NCBI GenBank assembly: GCA_019916065.1
Contig: CM034234.1
Location: 4,128,342 to 4,192,341 of the forward strand
Reading direction: 5' to 3'
Source: Vitellaria paradoxa
Taxonomy: Eukaryota; Streptophyta; Magnoliopsida; Ericales; Sapotaceae
DNA length: 64,000 bases
Part shown: one piece after another, positions 25,901 to 35,702 of the stretch
Layout of the letters: each line of letters starts with the position of its first letter
Numbering within the stretch: position 1 is the first letter of the stretch
Translations under genes and position numbers: made by a program
Notes under the pieces: model-generated
Seen by the model: the letters and a program-made list of their open reading frames with translations, nothing else
Databases searched by the model: none
What the model was told of the DNA's origin: nothing

Positions 25901-28900
25901 TTAGAAAACCCTAATGTTTAATCTCAAAATTCTCTATGGATACGATCCTAAACTCACCAAGTAAAACTACACCACACATCCTTATACTTGACGTCCTTAT
26001 ACTTGGGGGTTTATTTGTAACTGCACATTTAGGAGACGATCAAGTTTTTGACACTGTTACTGGGGGATTTTTTGAAGTTTGATTCATTAAAGCGATTTTA
26101 AGTTACTCTTTTGCTGTTTTTACCTAAAAAAAAAAAAAAAAATCAAGAACATTGATTATTTTCCTTATAATTCTACTTTACCATATACTATCTACCCACT
26201 TATCGATTATTCAGGCAACATTTATGAAACTGATTCTTGCTTGGAAATTTTTTTTCATGCTACCTAAATTTCATGGATTTGAACATAAGGACCCTAGGGT
26301 CCATTTAGAAATTTTTGAGTCAATTTGTTTCTATTGCACAAATGGTTACATGGATGACACTTTTAAGTATTATTTTTTCCCGTTATCATTATGTGGAGTG
26401 GCCGATAATTAGTGTTGTACTGCTGCTTGCTGTATAAATATTTGGAAAAAGTTACAAAAATGATTTTATTGTAAAATTTTTCCCCAATTTTCAAAACTTC
26501 ACCCTTAAGTTTCAAAGTGAAAATTTTTCTCAAAATTATAGCAAAGAAATTTATCAAATTTGGAAGAGGTTTAAAAATGTATTAAACTCTTACTCTGATT
26601 ATAATCTTGAGTTATGGTATATCATTAAAAATTTGTAAAATGGTTTATTTTCGGAGAAGCGTCACACTCTTGAGGAGCTATCTAGTGATAAGTTCTTTGA
26701 CTTTACTCTGGAGTCAACATGAGACTTTCTTGAGTCACTCTACGAGCAAACTCAACATAGGGAAGAAATTAAGTTAAAAGTCAATTTTAGTCGATTCTAG
26801 TGCACATAAGACTTCCACATATATTGACTCTGCATTAGATAATACATTGTTCAAGTCCACAACATGTCCTTGTGTCTGTCTACTTGCTAAAGCTGAAATT
26901 GTTGAATCTAAGGCCTTTTTGTTTATTACACAAGAAGATTCTAATTCAAAAACCTTAAACTTTTGAGTAGAGCGACTATTTCGACAATGGTTGGGATAGT
27001 GAAGGGAATAAGCCCTTTGACTCGTTCCCACCAGACTCTAACATGCACGAGACTTCATTTATTAAGAGTTTAGAGGACATGCCAACCAACACTACCACTA
27101 GGCTTGAAGCTCATTCCACCCTAACAATTCGGGTAACCTTGGAAAGTCCTAATACTCATTCTAAAAGCTTTAATGCCATAGGTTTTGGGGGACACACTTT
27201 TCCAAAATACTGGTTTTGTTTTTCTATGTTTTTGGTTTATTACGGAGAATGCAACTGAAGAACTTTTGGCTTTTTGTTGGAGTTTTGTTGGTTTTTATTG
27301 TTCACTGTTTCAACTTTGATTCTACATTGAAGTATGGTGCTTTCATTTTCTGACTTAATGATAAGTATTATTTGTTTGTTTATTGTTTTTGTCTTTATTA
27401 TGAATGTTGATACGATCTTAGGCTAGACAATTTCATCTTGATTCGACAAATCAAGGTGAGGGTGGAATGATTGATCAATATGATGTGCTAGGGTTATACA
27501 CGTGATGTGAAGATATCTGTGCATAAACCTATTATTTTTTTCAAACGTAATTTATTATTGTTAAAAGACTATCGAAAATGAAGATCTTTGATCATATTTC
27601 GGTAATCACTGATAAAACAACGTCGTTTGAAACTTTTAAACAAGTAAATTAGGTTTGAACCACAAGTGTTTTATTAAAAAAAAAAATCTTTCAATTCTAT
27701 AATCCTTAACGTGAATATAGAATTACGTTTGCGGTAATTTTAAGGATTTCCGCGAAACATCTTCCAACTTATTTTTCCTTCTTATGCGAAATTTAAATTG
27801 TAGTTATGGCACATCAAGTTGTGAAAAATTATTCCACTCGAACTTGATCATTGAATCAAGACTCTTAATTATCTGAATTTCCTAAGTAATTGCTATTGCT
27901 TGCTTATTTTCATATCTTAGCAGGTTCTTCATTATTTTCTTGCATTTAAGTTATTTTATCTTAAATTCGTTCATGTAATTTAGTTTTATTTGCTTAGTGA
28001 GTTTAGTAGGGAAAATTAGAAATTTAATATTTTATTTTATCTTTTGGAAATCTTTTCACATTTAATTTAGCAATAGGAAATTTTCAAAACTTAGAATCTA
28101 ATATATAGGTTTCTCGAGGGCTCGACCTCAATTTCACAGATTTAAAATTACAAAGCACACCTTTACATTTAGGGATTTTCTCTAGACATAATATTTAGAG
28201 GCAGTCAGCCATTTTAATTTGAAAGTGACTGATTAGTAGCAATCTCTACTCTATGCTTTGACAACAAAGCAACTCAGTAGGAAATCTCATCAATTAAGAT
28301 GATATTCAAGTGTGAATGACCACTCAGCAATGGACCTTTTCTTGCTGTAGAAGGCAAGCCAATAAAGCAGTTTATCTTCTAACTTCCATTTGTCTGACAG
28401 GTTTAATTCCTTATAGGAATATGTTATCTCACTTCCCCCTAAACTCATCATCTAGTAGAGAATGAGAGTAATGTAGTCTTGAAACTTTCCTTAATATATA
28501 TATTTCTCAGTTTAAAAAAAAAATAAATAAATAAATGAAATAAATCAGATGTAGTATTCAAGATCCTCAAATTGTTGATCGTTAGGTAATGAATTTCAAA
28601 GAGATGGAAACACATACCATGGAAGTTACAAATACATCCTTCAAAGAATCGGTTGGCAGCTTAAAAAATAGCCCAGCCGCAGGAGCACGTTTGTCTTCAA
28701 ATGACACTTCTTTGGATTCCAGCTTTAAGGACTATTAGAAAAAAATAAACAAATAAAATAAAGCATAAAAAATTACGCAATTAAAAGTGCTGAAAGCTCA
28801 TCTCATCTAACATATTTATAAAAGTTACCTAAAATATATAAAAGATAGTTCTAAATTATGTGAGAAACTTCTTTTGAAAACTTATCATGTAAATATCTTA

Positions 28901-29077
28901 AATAATTTTGTGAAGAATTCTAGAAAGAGATAGAGGGCTTACAGTAACTTTTTTTAGATAAATGTCAATCGCAGACCATTCTTTATGTAGGGGAGGATCC
29001 TCATCGTTTTTCTGCTCTGAATTACCGACAAAGGGTACAATTGCCAACTCAGAGTCCGCCGAAGAAAGCGATGCCAT
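4977..29077 (-). CDS. MBD gene 1: methyl-CpG-binding-domain protein, 7 exons, intact
   Basis: Exons on the minus strand are 29077-28943, 28731-28618, 7670-7548, 7462-7358, 5788-5693, 5602-5260 and 5164-4977. All junctions are GT-AG and phases agree. The total is 1104 nt, giving 367 aa and a TGA stop. The ATG at 29077 is the one whose frame is continuous with exon 2. Exons 2 and 3 (aa 46-83 and 84-124) are related short modules built around a hydrophobic stretch plus LP ([16 protein letters not shown]). Aa 143-185 form the MBD: GWEIE, then [16 protein letters not shown] and EVESFI. The D-x-Y and RFRS positions that contact methyl-CpG in MBD proteins are kept. The C-terminus is acidic and low in complexity. 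By family, this is a nuclear reader of methylated DNA; actual binding is inference, since many plant MBDs do not bind 5mC. Intron 2 is about 20.9 kb and packed with retroelements; intron 4 holds a LINE fragment. Gene 2 is its tandem paralogue. Confidence 0.8.
5985..6570 (+). mobile_element. L1-type LINE 3' fragment in MBD gene 1 intron 4
   Basis: Translated in several frames, this is the C-terminal RNase H-like (RVT_3) part of a plant L1 LINE. LKFNSD is followed by VNYGRLRV, an AAETCAIR block, IFESDACV and finally [14 protein letters not shown], the usual end of that domain. Frameshifts and a TAA break it. It ends in a poly(A) run at about 6557-6569, as expected for a 5'-truncated LINE. It is antisense to the MBD gene and sits inside intron 4 (7357-5789). 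The same family forms the base of the stack in intron 2. Confidence 0.7.
7671..8869. other. Left part of MBD gene 1 intron 2
   Basis: This intronic, mostly AT-rich DNA contains a degenerate repeat block (8298-8490). The part at 7840-8000 reads like a piece of an old LTR, but I found no paired copy. No gene seen. Confidence 0.4.
8298..8490. repeat. Degenerate tandem repeat
   Basis: Three or four diverged units share GAGAGACTGAAG-like and AAGAAGTG-like blocks, for example 8376-8404 against 8464-8493. A leucine-rich frame on the minus strand is a by-product of the repeat. Confidence 0.4.
9396..10251 (+). repeat. 5' LTR of the gag-only element
   Basis: It starts TGTAAGG and ends TTTTCA, with a TATA-like box (CTATATATATG) near 9848 as the likely core promoter. 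It is 36 bp longer than the 3' LTR because the block TTTGAGTCCTAATTAGAAT is present twice (about 9760-9832) where the 3' LTR has one. Confidence 0.9.
10254..10264 (+). other. Primer-binding site (initiator Met tRNA type)
   Basis: TGGTATCAGAG begins two bases after the 5' LTR and matches the 3' end of plant initiator methionine tRNA, the usual Copia primer. Confidence 0.85.
10308..12374 (+). CDS. Gag polyprotein of the gag-only element (688 aa)
   Basis: This single uninterrupted frame starts 57 bases after the LTR. Residues 1-45 have the Copia gag start (DGTNYSYWK). About 70-215 is the UBN2/retrotransposon gag region ([28 protein letters not shown]). About 215-290 is lysine/glutamate rich. 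At about 295-308 there is a zinc knuckle whose second cysteine is replaced by arginine ([14 protein letters not shown]). About 385-490 looks coiled-coil. A good knuckle, [14 protein letters not shown], sits near 562-575. The role is nucleic-acid binding and particle assembly. It closely resembles the gag at 15738-17730. An undamaged 2-kb frame in an element without pol suggests recent mobility or selection on gag. Confidence 0.85.
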   Translation: MDPPREGGSSSRPPWFDGTNYSYWKVRMQAHLLSIHYKVWLSVIQGWTEPTHEVEGRIVSKPIVSWTKSEQEGSEWNFKVLNNIFAAVCPNEFCRISSCLSAKEAWLILQTTHEGNIQVKKSKLQKLTSEFEAIKMNSDETFDDFYVRLSHIVNSCHNLGEPIPNFKVVRKILRSLPHSFDAKVTAIEEVRDVDEMKIEDLVGSLQTYEANTLKSKKVSKGIALKTVEEEEEKDSDDDEFNDEKVILLAKKFTKILNKARKIKKSATSDSKLQGKEKKIKKGDKRSSKQSQRIQCFERQGFGHIAQECVNKKKKKQVKVMNATLDDDSDTDESSSSTFEDEGNFIAFVASHNSSEETKPKTLSDTESEDEESEDEFQGDIAKAYTQLCEEYCALKKNNNILVQQANVMKKKRDVPKIQNEKLSGMLSTLETDKQSQCRLVKKWKTKLEEKEKEVKDLMEKIKGLEAKVKTNGSILDKMNANSNVIDEIWSKQKPHGDKSGLGYKGEKTTSVASSSSPKVPKVAPKYVAPPKRSSLKFVCQQFPPPKVKGTQFYKSQSFVPVCHHCGIKGHFRPNCHKLYGLPLNYVKNFSKGQNPRVSMKNRFQTLSNFSENNFEKPHLFQKSNNLNFSRPKYENLLKKKSSNFNKKQRREKNIVKVTFPKTRAIWVRKFDLLINPQTTSALNLLGSL
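12375..13482 (+). other. Non-coding interior of the gag-only element
   Basis: No pol domain is visible in any frame. G-rich tracts near 12932 (GAGGGGGAGC) and 13298 (AAAGGGGGAG) resemble extra polypurine tracts, which are common upstream of the 3' LTR in Sireviruses. Low-complexity A runs occur at about 12820-12875. Confidence 0.6.
13494..14313 (+). repeat. 3' LTR of the gag-only element
   Basis: It has the same termini as the 5' LTR (TGTAAGG ... TTTTCA) and directly follows the polypurine tract CAAGGGGGAGAT. The TATA-like box is near 13912. Its single copy of the 36-bp unit suggests the longer 5' LTR gained a duplication or this one lost a unit. Confidence 0.9.
14723..15661 (+). repeat. 5' LTR of the Sirevirus-like element
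   Basis: It begins TGTAAGTG and ends GACTTTCA. A TATA box (GGTATAAAAAG) lies near 15129. It lacks a 27-bp segment present in the 3' LTR after TTCATTGAACC. Confidence 0.88.
15664..15676 (+). other. Primer-binding site of the Sirevirus-like element
   Basis: TGGTATCAAAGCC matches the initiator Met tRNA complement except for one A where G is usual. It follows the LTR by two bases. Confidence 0.8.
15738..21031 (+). pseudogene. Gag-Pol polyprotein of the Sirevirus-like element, broken by stops
   Basis: Gag starts at 15738 ([12 protein letters not shown]) and is cut by TAG at 16002 and TGA at 16599 and 16689. Knuckle 1 has H changed to Y ([14 protein letters not shown]); knuckle 2 is sound ([14 protein letters not shown], about 17587). 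The aspartic protease site reads LDNGCSKHM (about 17952) instead of D-S/T-G. Next come the pre-integrase HH-CC region ([15 protein letters not shown]), integrase with its D, D, E residues, TAA at 18852, reverse transcriptase ([10 protein letters not shown], catalytic YVDD near 20090) with TAA at 19962 and TGA nearby, and RNase H (SDADWAG, STAEAEY). The frame ends in [11 protein letters not shown] and a TAG near 21029. Several stops sit where Gln or Trp codons are expected, as deamination of methylated DNA would give. Confidence 0.88.
22510..23218 (+). pseudogene. Extra 3' frame (ORF3) of the Sirevirus-like element
   Basis: Two open segments (22510-22935 and 23021-23218) are linked through a stop and a frameshift. 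The first has a hydrophobic start and [17 protein letters not shown], which resembles a motif of plant transposon-associated proteins. The second part is heptad-like ([13 protein letters not shown]) and ends in a basic tail (RRGRNRP). A third frame at this position is typical of Sireviruses and has been called envelope-like. I see no clear signal peptide or transmembrane anchor, so I do not call it an envelope. Confidence 0.5.
23640..24605 (+). repeat. 3' LTR of the Sirevirus-like element
   Basis: It begins TATAAGTG (the usual TG changed to TA) and ends GACTTTCA. It carries a 27-bp segment missing from the 5' LTR. The TATA box is near 24072. Confidence 0.88.
24713..26042 (+). repeat. 5' LTR of the Gypsy relic (probable)
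   Basis: It runs TG...CA up to the primer-site region. Its right half (from about 25345) aligns with 27405-28207 through shared blocks such as GATCATATTT and AATCACTGATAA. Its first 25 bases form a near-palindrome with 9-bp arms, TGATTACAC and GTGTAATCA. Confidence 0.55.
26152..27240 (+). pseudogene. Gypsy gag remnant
   Basis: The best part is [20 protein letters not shown], then [14 protein letters not shown], which is the FxG...DP..HL..F..IC...FPFSL signature of Athila/Tat Retrotrans_gag. Later pieces ([17 protein letters not shown]) follow after frameshifts. The domain is broken by stops and no protease or RT follows. Confidence 0.65.
27405..28207 (+). repeat. 3' LTR of the Gypsy relic, left edge unresolved
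   Basis: It is homologous to about 25345-26042 and ends at TCA next to the right GCCAT. I could not find the part matching the first 630 bp of the 5' LTR, so it is truncated or badly diverged. Confidence 0.5.
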
Positions 29078-31440
29078 TTTCAGAGGAAGAGAGAGGACGG
29101 GGGTGTAGATTGACGGTGCTAGATGAACCAAAACTAAATCATTCCAAAAAAGGTTTAGTTTCATTTCCAAGGCTGAGAAGATTTTCATAGAAAATTATAA
29201 TTACCTTTTATTGTTCCTTAATCTTTATTTACTTGAATTACATTAAATGCTCAGATTTTTTTAATCTACAATAGATATTTTATTCCAAAAATAAAATCAA
29301 AATAAATGACATACTTCTTTAGTCATATATGACAAGTGTTATAAGTTAATGAGGGCCTCTCTTTCTATCGCCATACCCCTTATATTTTATAGAAAAAAAA
29401 TGGTGAAAATATGAAAGAGAGAAGGATAAAATAGAAAAAATACTTAAAATTTTAATTATTTTAACATTTTTTTGTTAAATTTTAACGGTTAATTTTATCA
29501 AAAAGGGCCAATATTAATAATATTTCAAAATAAGATAAGTAATTATAATTTTTAAATATTGTAATTGTTAAGTGTAATTATGCAAATATTGAGGGAAGGT
29601 AGATACAATTACCCAATATTATATTACAAGAATTTATCATTAAAAAAAAAAAAAAAACAACAAAACATTTACTTTTATTATACAAATGCCATTATTATAA
29701 GTTTCAAAGTTAGTAAAAAAATTTGTAATAAAATGTTATTTTTCAATATAATAAAATTGACTAACTTACCCAAAAAAAAAAAAATTGACCAGAGTATTTT
29801 AAAATCCTAATCAACAAAATTGACCTGCAACTAGCCTTTCGTCCTTCTAAATCATTATTTACACAAATTACATTAAATGGACAGATTTGTCCTTTTAATC
29901 TACTATTCTTAGTCTTTATTTATACGAATTACACTAAACGCATAGCATTTTTTAATCTAAAGTGGATATTACTTTCCATTAAAACCCCAAAAGAAATGCT
30001 AATATTGTTCATTAATATATAATTATGACTCTATTAACTGCTAGCAATAAGGGGGACTTCTCTTCTATCACCATACCCTGTTAGATTTCATAGGAGTAAA
30101 CATTCGAGGGTAATATTTGATTATCAGAATCTTTCATTTTAAAAAAAATAACTCATTAAAATGTCATTTTATTACATAAATATTATTACTATGTATTTCA
30201 AATTTAGTAAGAAAATTGTATAAAATATTATTTTTCAATATTATAAAAAATTAATAAAACAAATGGACAAAAGTATGTTTGAAATCCTACTCAACAAGAT
30301 GGAAAATTTGCCTACTAATATCATGATTTTGGGATTTAGCATTGACACGTAAAGGACCAGTTTAATCGGGGCAAGAGTCTGTGATGGTTATTTATGAACA
30401 AAACGACATCGATTTGCACTATACTAAACTTGTAAACCCATTTAATTTAGTATAGCCTGAACTCTATCCCACGCATATCAAATTAATAAAATATATCAGT
30501 AAGATGACTAGACCTATATACGTGTACTTGCTAAAAATCTGAATTAATCGATTTAATCCAAATGATTTCTATATATTCCCAATTACTTAGCATATAGAAT
30601 AATAGAAGCTGTGTTTATAAAGGACATACACACGCCATGTGTATAAATTTTTTTTCTTAGTAACCAATAAAAATATTTTAGTTTTGAAATTATGAATTAT
30701 TTTTTTATTAATTTTAATTAACATATTAAAATAATGTGTGTGAATTTTTATTTTTATTCTAAAATTATGTGTGTATCATTAATTAATTTCTTATTTTCTT
30801 TAAAAAATTAAAAAATTACCGGCTCACACGGATGCATGTAAATTTTTATTAAATATTTATTTAAAAATTATCTGTTATCATTAATTAATTTGTTATTTCA
30901 TTTAAAATTTTTTTCAAATAATAAATAATAAAAATTATTAATTTAAGGTATTTAAGTAGATTGTAAGTAATTAAGGGACATGTAGATAAAATAAAAAAAA
31001 AAAAAAAGATTATAAGAGTAGTTGGTAGTTAAAAGGTATTTAAGAAAACAAAAAAATAAAAAGAGTAAAACTACTTAAATAACTTATACACCACTTTCAA
31101 ATGTGAGTGGTTATTGATGGTTAAGGGTCATTAATGTAAAAAAAAAAAATGTAAATTGTGAGTGGTTATTGATAATTAAGAGTCATTAATGAAAAGAATT
31201 AAAAAAAAAAGTTTCATAAAAAATAATATGACTTCACCAAATATTGGTATTTGCCCTAAAATAATATAGGTATGCATGAAAATAAAAATAAAAAAAATGG
31301 CTTCCAGAATAGGTTAGAAAATCATAACAGCTTAAAAAAAAAAAAATTCTTACAGCATTATATTAATTATGGCAGCCGATGAAACAACTTTCTTTTTTTT
31401 TAGCACTTTAATCTATCTGAATCAAAAAGCTCTTAATGCA
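29078..31440. other. Upstream region of MBD gene 1
   Basis: This is AT-rich DNA upstream of the MBD gene 1 ATG with many A or T runs. It includes one dispersed AT-rich repeat copy. I saw no reliable TATA box or conserved promoter motif and no other gene. Confidence 0.4.
30890..31055 (+). repeat. Dispersed AT-rich repeat, copy 2
   Basis: It aligns loosely with 3590-3770 and with the reverse complement of 53060-53230, sharing ATAATAAATAATA, GGTATTTAAG and TAGTTAAAAGGTATTTAAG. Confidence 0.4.
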
Positions 31441-32109
31441 TGTTAGAGTCATGACTTATACTTGTTATATTCAGATATCTTAAAAATAGTAAATATTTGT
31501 GCGTAATGAGTGGAGTGCAACCCAAAGTTGGAATATTTTATATAGAGAAAGTTAAGGGTGCGAGAGCTTGTCTCTTGTGGTACGGTACAAGTACAATAAT
31601 ACAGTAGTTCATTAAGAAACTTATTGAATAACTCGCTGAATAGTCATTGGATGTTGCAGTGTATTACAAAGAGTACAATATCACATCAGAGTGCTCAATG
31701 TCGCTCACAATGTCATTGGTTTCACTGGGAAAAAATAAGGGCACTGTATCGTGACAAAATTTCTCGTTGAGAATCTCATTCCAACGAACAACACGATTTA
31801 GATTTTTTGGAAGTAATTTTTGAGTCTTTTTTAATTAGGTTTCTTATCTTTATATATTTGGGATGGATTATGTATTAAGATTAAGAGAAGAGTTAAGAAA
31901 AAGATGATAGATTTATCAAAAGATTTCTTTAAGAATCTCTCATCTCTTTATTGTATTTTTCTTACTTCATTGTTAGAGTTTATAGTGAAAAGTAGATTTT
32001 ACTGTACTTGTGAACATAATCAAATTACCAAATTACGTAAATCACCAAATTTGTTTGAACAACAAATAAACCCTCAATACTTTCTCTAGCTTTTCAATTA
32101 CTGTTGTCA
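31441..32109 (+). repeat. Probable solo LTR, Copia-like
   Basis: It begins TGTTAGAGTC and ends TTGTCA, flanked by ATGCA (31436-31440) and ATGTA (32110-32114), a 5-bp duplication with one mismatch. It shares the start (TATATTCAGA) and inner blocks (TTTATAGTGAAAA, ATTAAGAGAA) with 40108-40679. No internal retroelement region accompanies it. Confidence 0.45.
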
Positions 32110-32284
32110 ATGTATTAAATTGGACAGTACTATCAGGAAACTTTCTGATAACCTCTAAAATGTATCTTGGGTCTTATATTTATTAAAGCAGTGCCTGAGA
32201 AGGAGCAGTACTTTCCCAAGTTAAACAGAACAAATTTTAAAATTATATATATATATATATATAGATAAACTCCGCCTATGTTTT

Positions 32285-35200
32285 TTTCATGGCTGGTCTC
32301 AAGCCCGGATAAAGGAGGGGGGTTGTGTTAGGTTGTCGACAGCCAGCATAAAACTTTGTCGAATTTTTTTATGGATTTTCTGACACGTAATGAGATTTCG
32401 TGATGGCGTTCCCTACTTAGCGACGCGCTGTATGGTCCGAGTACAGTGTTAAATAAGCAAGGACCGCTGCATCGGCGCCCGGGTGCGGTGTTAAATAGAT
32501 AAGGGTCCTCACACTTTCCTGGACGAGTGGGGGGGCAAGAAAGCTAGTCCAAAATAGAAGGCTTAGATTAGGTACTTGGAATATTGGGAGCTTAACTGAG
32601 AAACCTATGGAAGTGGTGGATACAATGAAAAGGAGAAGAATCGCAATTACTTACTTGCAAAAGATGAAGTGGGTGGGACAGAAAGCTAAAGAGATTGAGA
32701 GGACTGGGTATAAGTATGGTATACGGGACTTAATAGATCGAAAAATGGGGTCAGCATAATAGTAAGCAAGGACCTAAAGGAATATATAGTTAATGTGAAA
32801 CGCTGTAGAGATAGGATTATTGCAATTAAGTTAGTGTTAGGAGAAGAGATAGTAAACATAATTAGTGCTTATGCCCCCCAGGTGGGCTTAAGAGATGTAC
32901 ATAAGGAGAAGTTTTGGGAAGACTTGGAAGAAATGCTATTAAAGATACCTCAAGGAGAGGTGGTCTTCATAGGAAGAGATTTGAACGGTCATATAGGACG
33001 CGACATAGATGGATACATAGGAGTACACGGGGGATATGGTTACAGTGATAGAAATGAAGAAGGGAAGGATATTTTGGACTTTGCAGTGGCTTATGATCTC
33101 TTGGTGACGAACACCTTTTTTAGGAAGAGAGAGGAACATTTGGTGACTTATAAGAGTGGCTCCTCAAAGACACAGAATGATTTCTTCTTAACTAGGAAAA
33201 GAGACCGTGTAACTTGTAAAGATTGTAAAGTTATACCAGGGGAGAGCTTGACTGCCCAACATAGGTTGTTCGTCATAGATATGTAGCTTCAAAGGTGGGC
33301 TAGAAAAAAGAAGTCGTATAGATGCTCAAAGACTAAATGGTGGAACTTAAAAGGTGATAAGCAAGCAGCATTTAGGGAAAGAGTGCTAGAGGAAAACATT
33401 TGGACGGTAAATGAGAGTGCAAATATTATGTGGGATAAGGTAGCAAAGTGTGTTAGGAGGGTAGGGAAAGAAGTCTTAGGAGAATCCAAAGGGAGTGCTC
33501 CGGCACAGAAAGAGGCATGGTGATGGAACGAGGCCGTCCAAAACAAGATAAGAGTTAAAAGAGTGTGTTTTAAATCTTGGCAAAACGACCGAAATGAAGC
33601 GAACTTGGAGAGGTATAGAGAAGCTAGAAGAGAAACCAAAAAGGCAATTAGTGAGGCTAAGGCAAAGACATTTGAGGATATATATAGGCGACTTGACACT
33701 AAGGAGGGCGAAAGAGAGATATTCAAGCTTGTTAAATCTAGAGATAGACGGACCAAGGATTTAAACCAAGTTAAATGCATTAAGGATGAGGATGAAAAGG
33801 TATTAGTAAAGGAAGAGGAGATAAAAGAGTGTTGGAAGAGCTATTTCTACAAGTTATTTAACGAAAGCAGTAGTAGTGACATACATTTGGGCAATTTACC
33901 ACTTTTAGGGAAGAATTAAATTTTATGTTCTATAAGAGAATCAGTAGAGAAGAAGTAAAAAAAGTATTAAAAAGGATGAAGAATGGGAAAGCGGTTAGGT
34001 CAGATGGTATCCCTATTGAGGTTTGGAGGTGCTTAGGAGAGGATGGCATAAGTTGGTTGACAAAACTTTTTAATGTAGTGCTAAAGAGCAAGAAGATGCC
34101 TGATGCATGGAGGAAAAGTATCCTTATACCCATATACATGAACAAATGAGATATTCAGAACTGTACGAACTACCGTGGGATTAAATTGATGAGCCATACG
34201 ATGAAATTATGGGAGAGAGTTATTGAGAGAAGACTAAGAAGGACAACAAACATTTCAGAGAACCAATTTGGTTTCATGCCTGGAAGATCAACCATGGAGA
34301 CTATCTTTCTTTTGAGGTGGTTAATGGAACAGTATAGAGAAGGTCAAAAAGATTTACATATGGTGTTCATCGATTTAGAGAAAGTATATGATCGGGTTCC
34401 TAGGGAGATTCTATGGAATGTATTGAAAAAGAAATGAGCATGTGTCGCATATATTGAGGCGATAAAGGACATGTATGATAGAGCCATGACATCTATACGG
34501 ACGATTAGTGGAAAAACTAATGAGTTCCCTATCACGATTGGTTTACATCAAGGCTCAGCGTTAAGCCCGTACTTGTTTGCTTTAGTTATGGATGAAATTA
34601 CAAGACATATTCAGGATGAGGTACCGTGGTGTATGCTATTTACAGATGATATTATTTTAGTAAATGAGACGAGAGAATGAGTGAATGCTAAGCTAGAATT
34701 GTGGCGGGATACGTTAGAGACAAAAGAGTTTAGGCTAAGCCGATGCAAGACGGAATATATAGAATGTAAGTTTAGTCAAAGTAGGATAACGGGTAGTATA
34801 GAAGTAAGTTTAGGCACACAAAAGATTGTAGAGAAAGATAAATTTAGGTACCTTAGATCTATGGTGCAACAAGATGGAGGGATTGATACTGATGTAAGTC
34901 ACAGGATTCAAGTTAGGTGGACCAAATGGAGGAGTGCTTCGGGGGTTTTGTGCGACCAAAAAATCTCCCTCAAGGTGAAAGGAAAGTATTATAAGGTAGC
35001 GGTTAGACCAGCGCTGCTATATGGATCAGAGTGTTGGGCAGTAAAGCATAATCATGGTCAGAAGATAGCAGTTGCAAAGATGAGGATGCTAAGGTAGATG
35101 TGCGGGATTACAAGGAAAGATAGGATTAGGAACGAGGAGATTTGGAGCAAAGTAGAAATAACACCGATTAAAGATAAAATGAGAGAAAATCAATTAAGAT

Positions 35201-35446
35201 AGTTTGGCCATATTAGAAGGCGTCCAACAGAGGCACCTGTTAAAAGGTGTGAAAGTATGGAGATTGCCATGTGTAGGAGAGGTAGAGGAAGACCGAAGAG
35301 AAGCTGGAAAGAAACTATTAAACATGACCTGACCTACCTAGATCTATCGGAGGACATGCCCCTAAACAGATCTAATTGGCGTCGACAAATCCATATAACT
35401 GATCCTACCTAGTGGGAAAAGGCTTGGTTTGGTTTGGTTAAGGTGC
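32285..35446 (+). mobile_element. RTE-clade LINE, nearly full length, inactivated
   Basis: A GC-richer leader (from about 32285) precedes an AP-endonuclease domain: LRLGTWNIGSL near 32570, then ISAYAPQVGL and FIGRDLNGHIG around 32860-32990. The reverse transcriptase spans about 33925-34680: KNGKAVRSDGIPIEVW, FIDLEKVYDRVPREILW, GLHQGSALSPYLFALVMDEI and FTDDIILV, where FADD is expected. The C-terminal region ([25 protein letters not shown]) runs to about 35410. Stops and frameshifts cut it at 32757, 33284, 33918, 34147, 34435, 34678 and 35095. It ends in TTGGTTTGG repeats rather than poly(A), as plant RTE elements do. It lies between MBD genes 1 and 2. No clear target duplication was found. A related truncated copy is at 55528-56272. 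Confidence 0.85.
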
Positions 35447-35702
35447 CCGATCAGTAATACATCAAAAAATGGTACTTGATCAGTGTGCCTCCGGCCAGAC
35501 GTTCTGCCTCAATCTCACTGAATTGATCATTCATCAACAATAATCTTAGCATGAATTGCTTGTAATTAGAAAAAATCAGAAATTATATATATATATATAA
35601 TGGTAAATTTGTGTTGATGTCCAAATTTCAACATTGGCATCATAAGCCTGCCTTAAAAAAAAAAAAAAAATTAATTCTCAATACATGTATACACACATGA
35701 CA

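Larger units (their letters stand above)
24713..28207 (+). mobile_element. Degenerate Gypsy (Athila/Tat-like) retrotransposon relic
   Basis: The relic is flanked by a perfect 5-bp duplication GCCAT (24708-24712 and 28208-28212) and cuts the LINE relic there. It starts TGATTACAC and ends TCA. A decayed primer-site region reading GACACTGTTACTGGGGGA (about 26050-26067) resembles the TGGCGCCGTTGCCGGGGA segment of Athila/Tat elements. A gag remnant follows, and there is no pol. At 3.5 kb it has lost most of its interior. It is the most decayed of the three LTR insertions. Confidence 0.7.
8870..28540 (+). mobile_element. L1-type LINE relic split by three nested LTR elements
   Basis: Four segments read in order as one decayed LINE: 8870-9395, 14314-14722, 24606-24712 and 28208-28540. 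The first carries the post-RT region ([16 protein letters not shown], then IHIWEDKW and KLWNAMWN). The second begins with the zinc-knuckle region ([15 protein letters not shown]) and reaches the RNase H-like start ([14 protein letters not shown]). The third continues it ([15 protein letters not shown]). The fourth holds its end ([23 protein letters not shown]) and an A-rich tail at about 28509-28540. Removing the LTR elements with one target-site copy each restores reading continuity at the first two sites, apart from point decay. The 5' end is truncated or unrecognisable before 8870. It shares family with 5985-6570. Confidence 0.75.
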
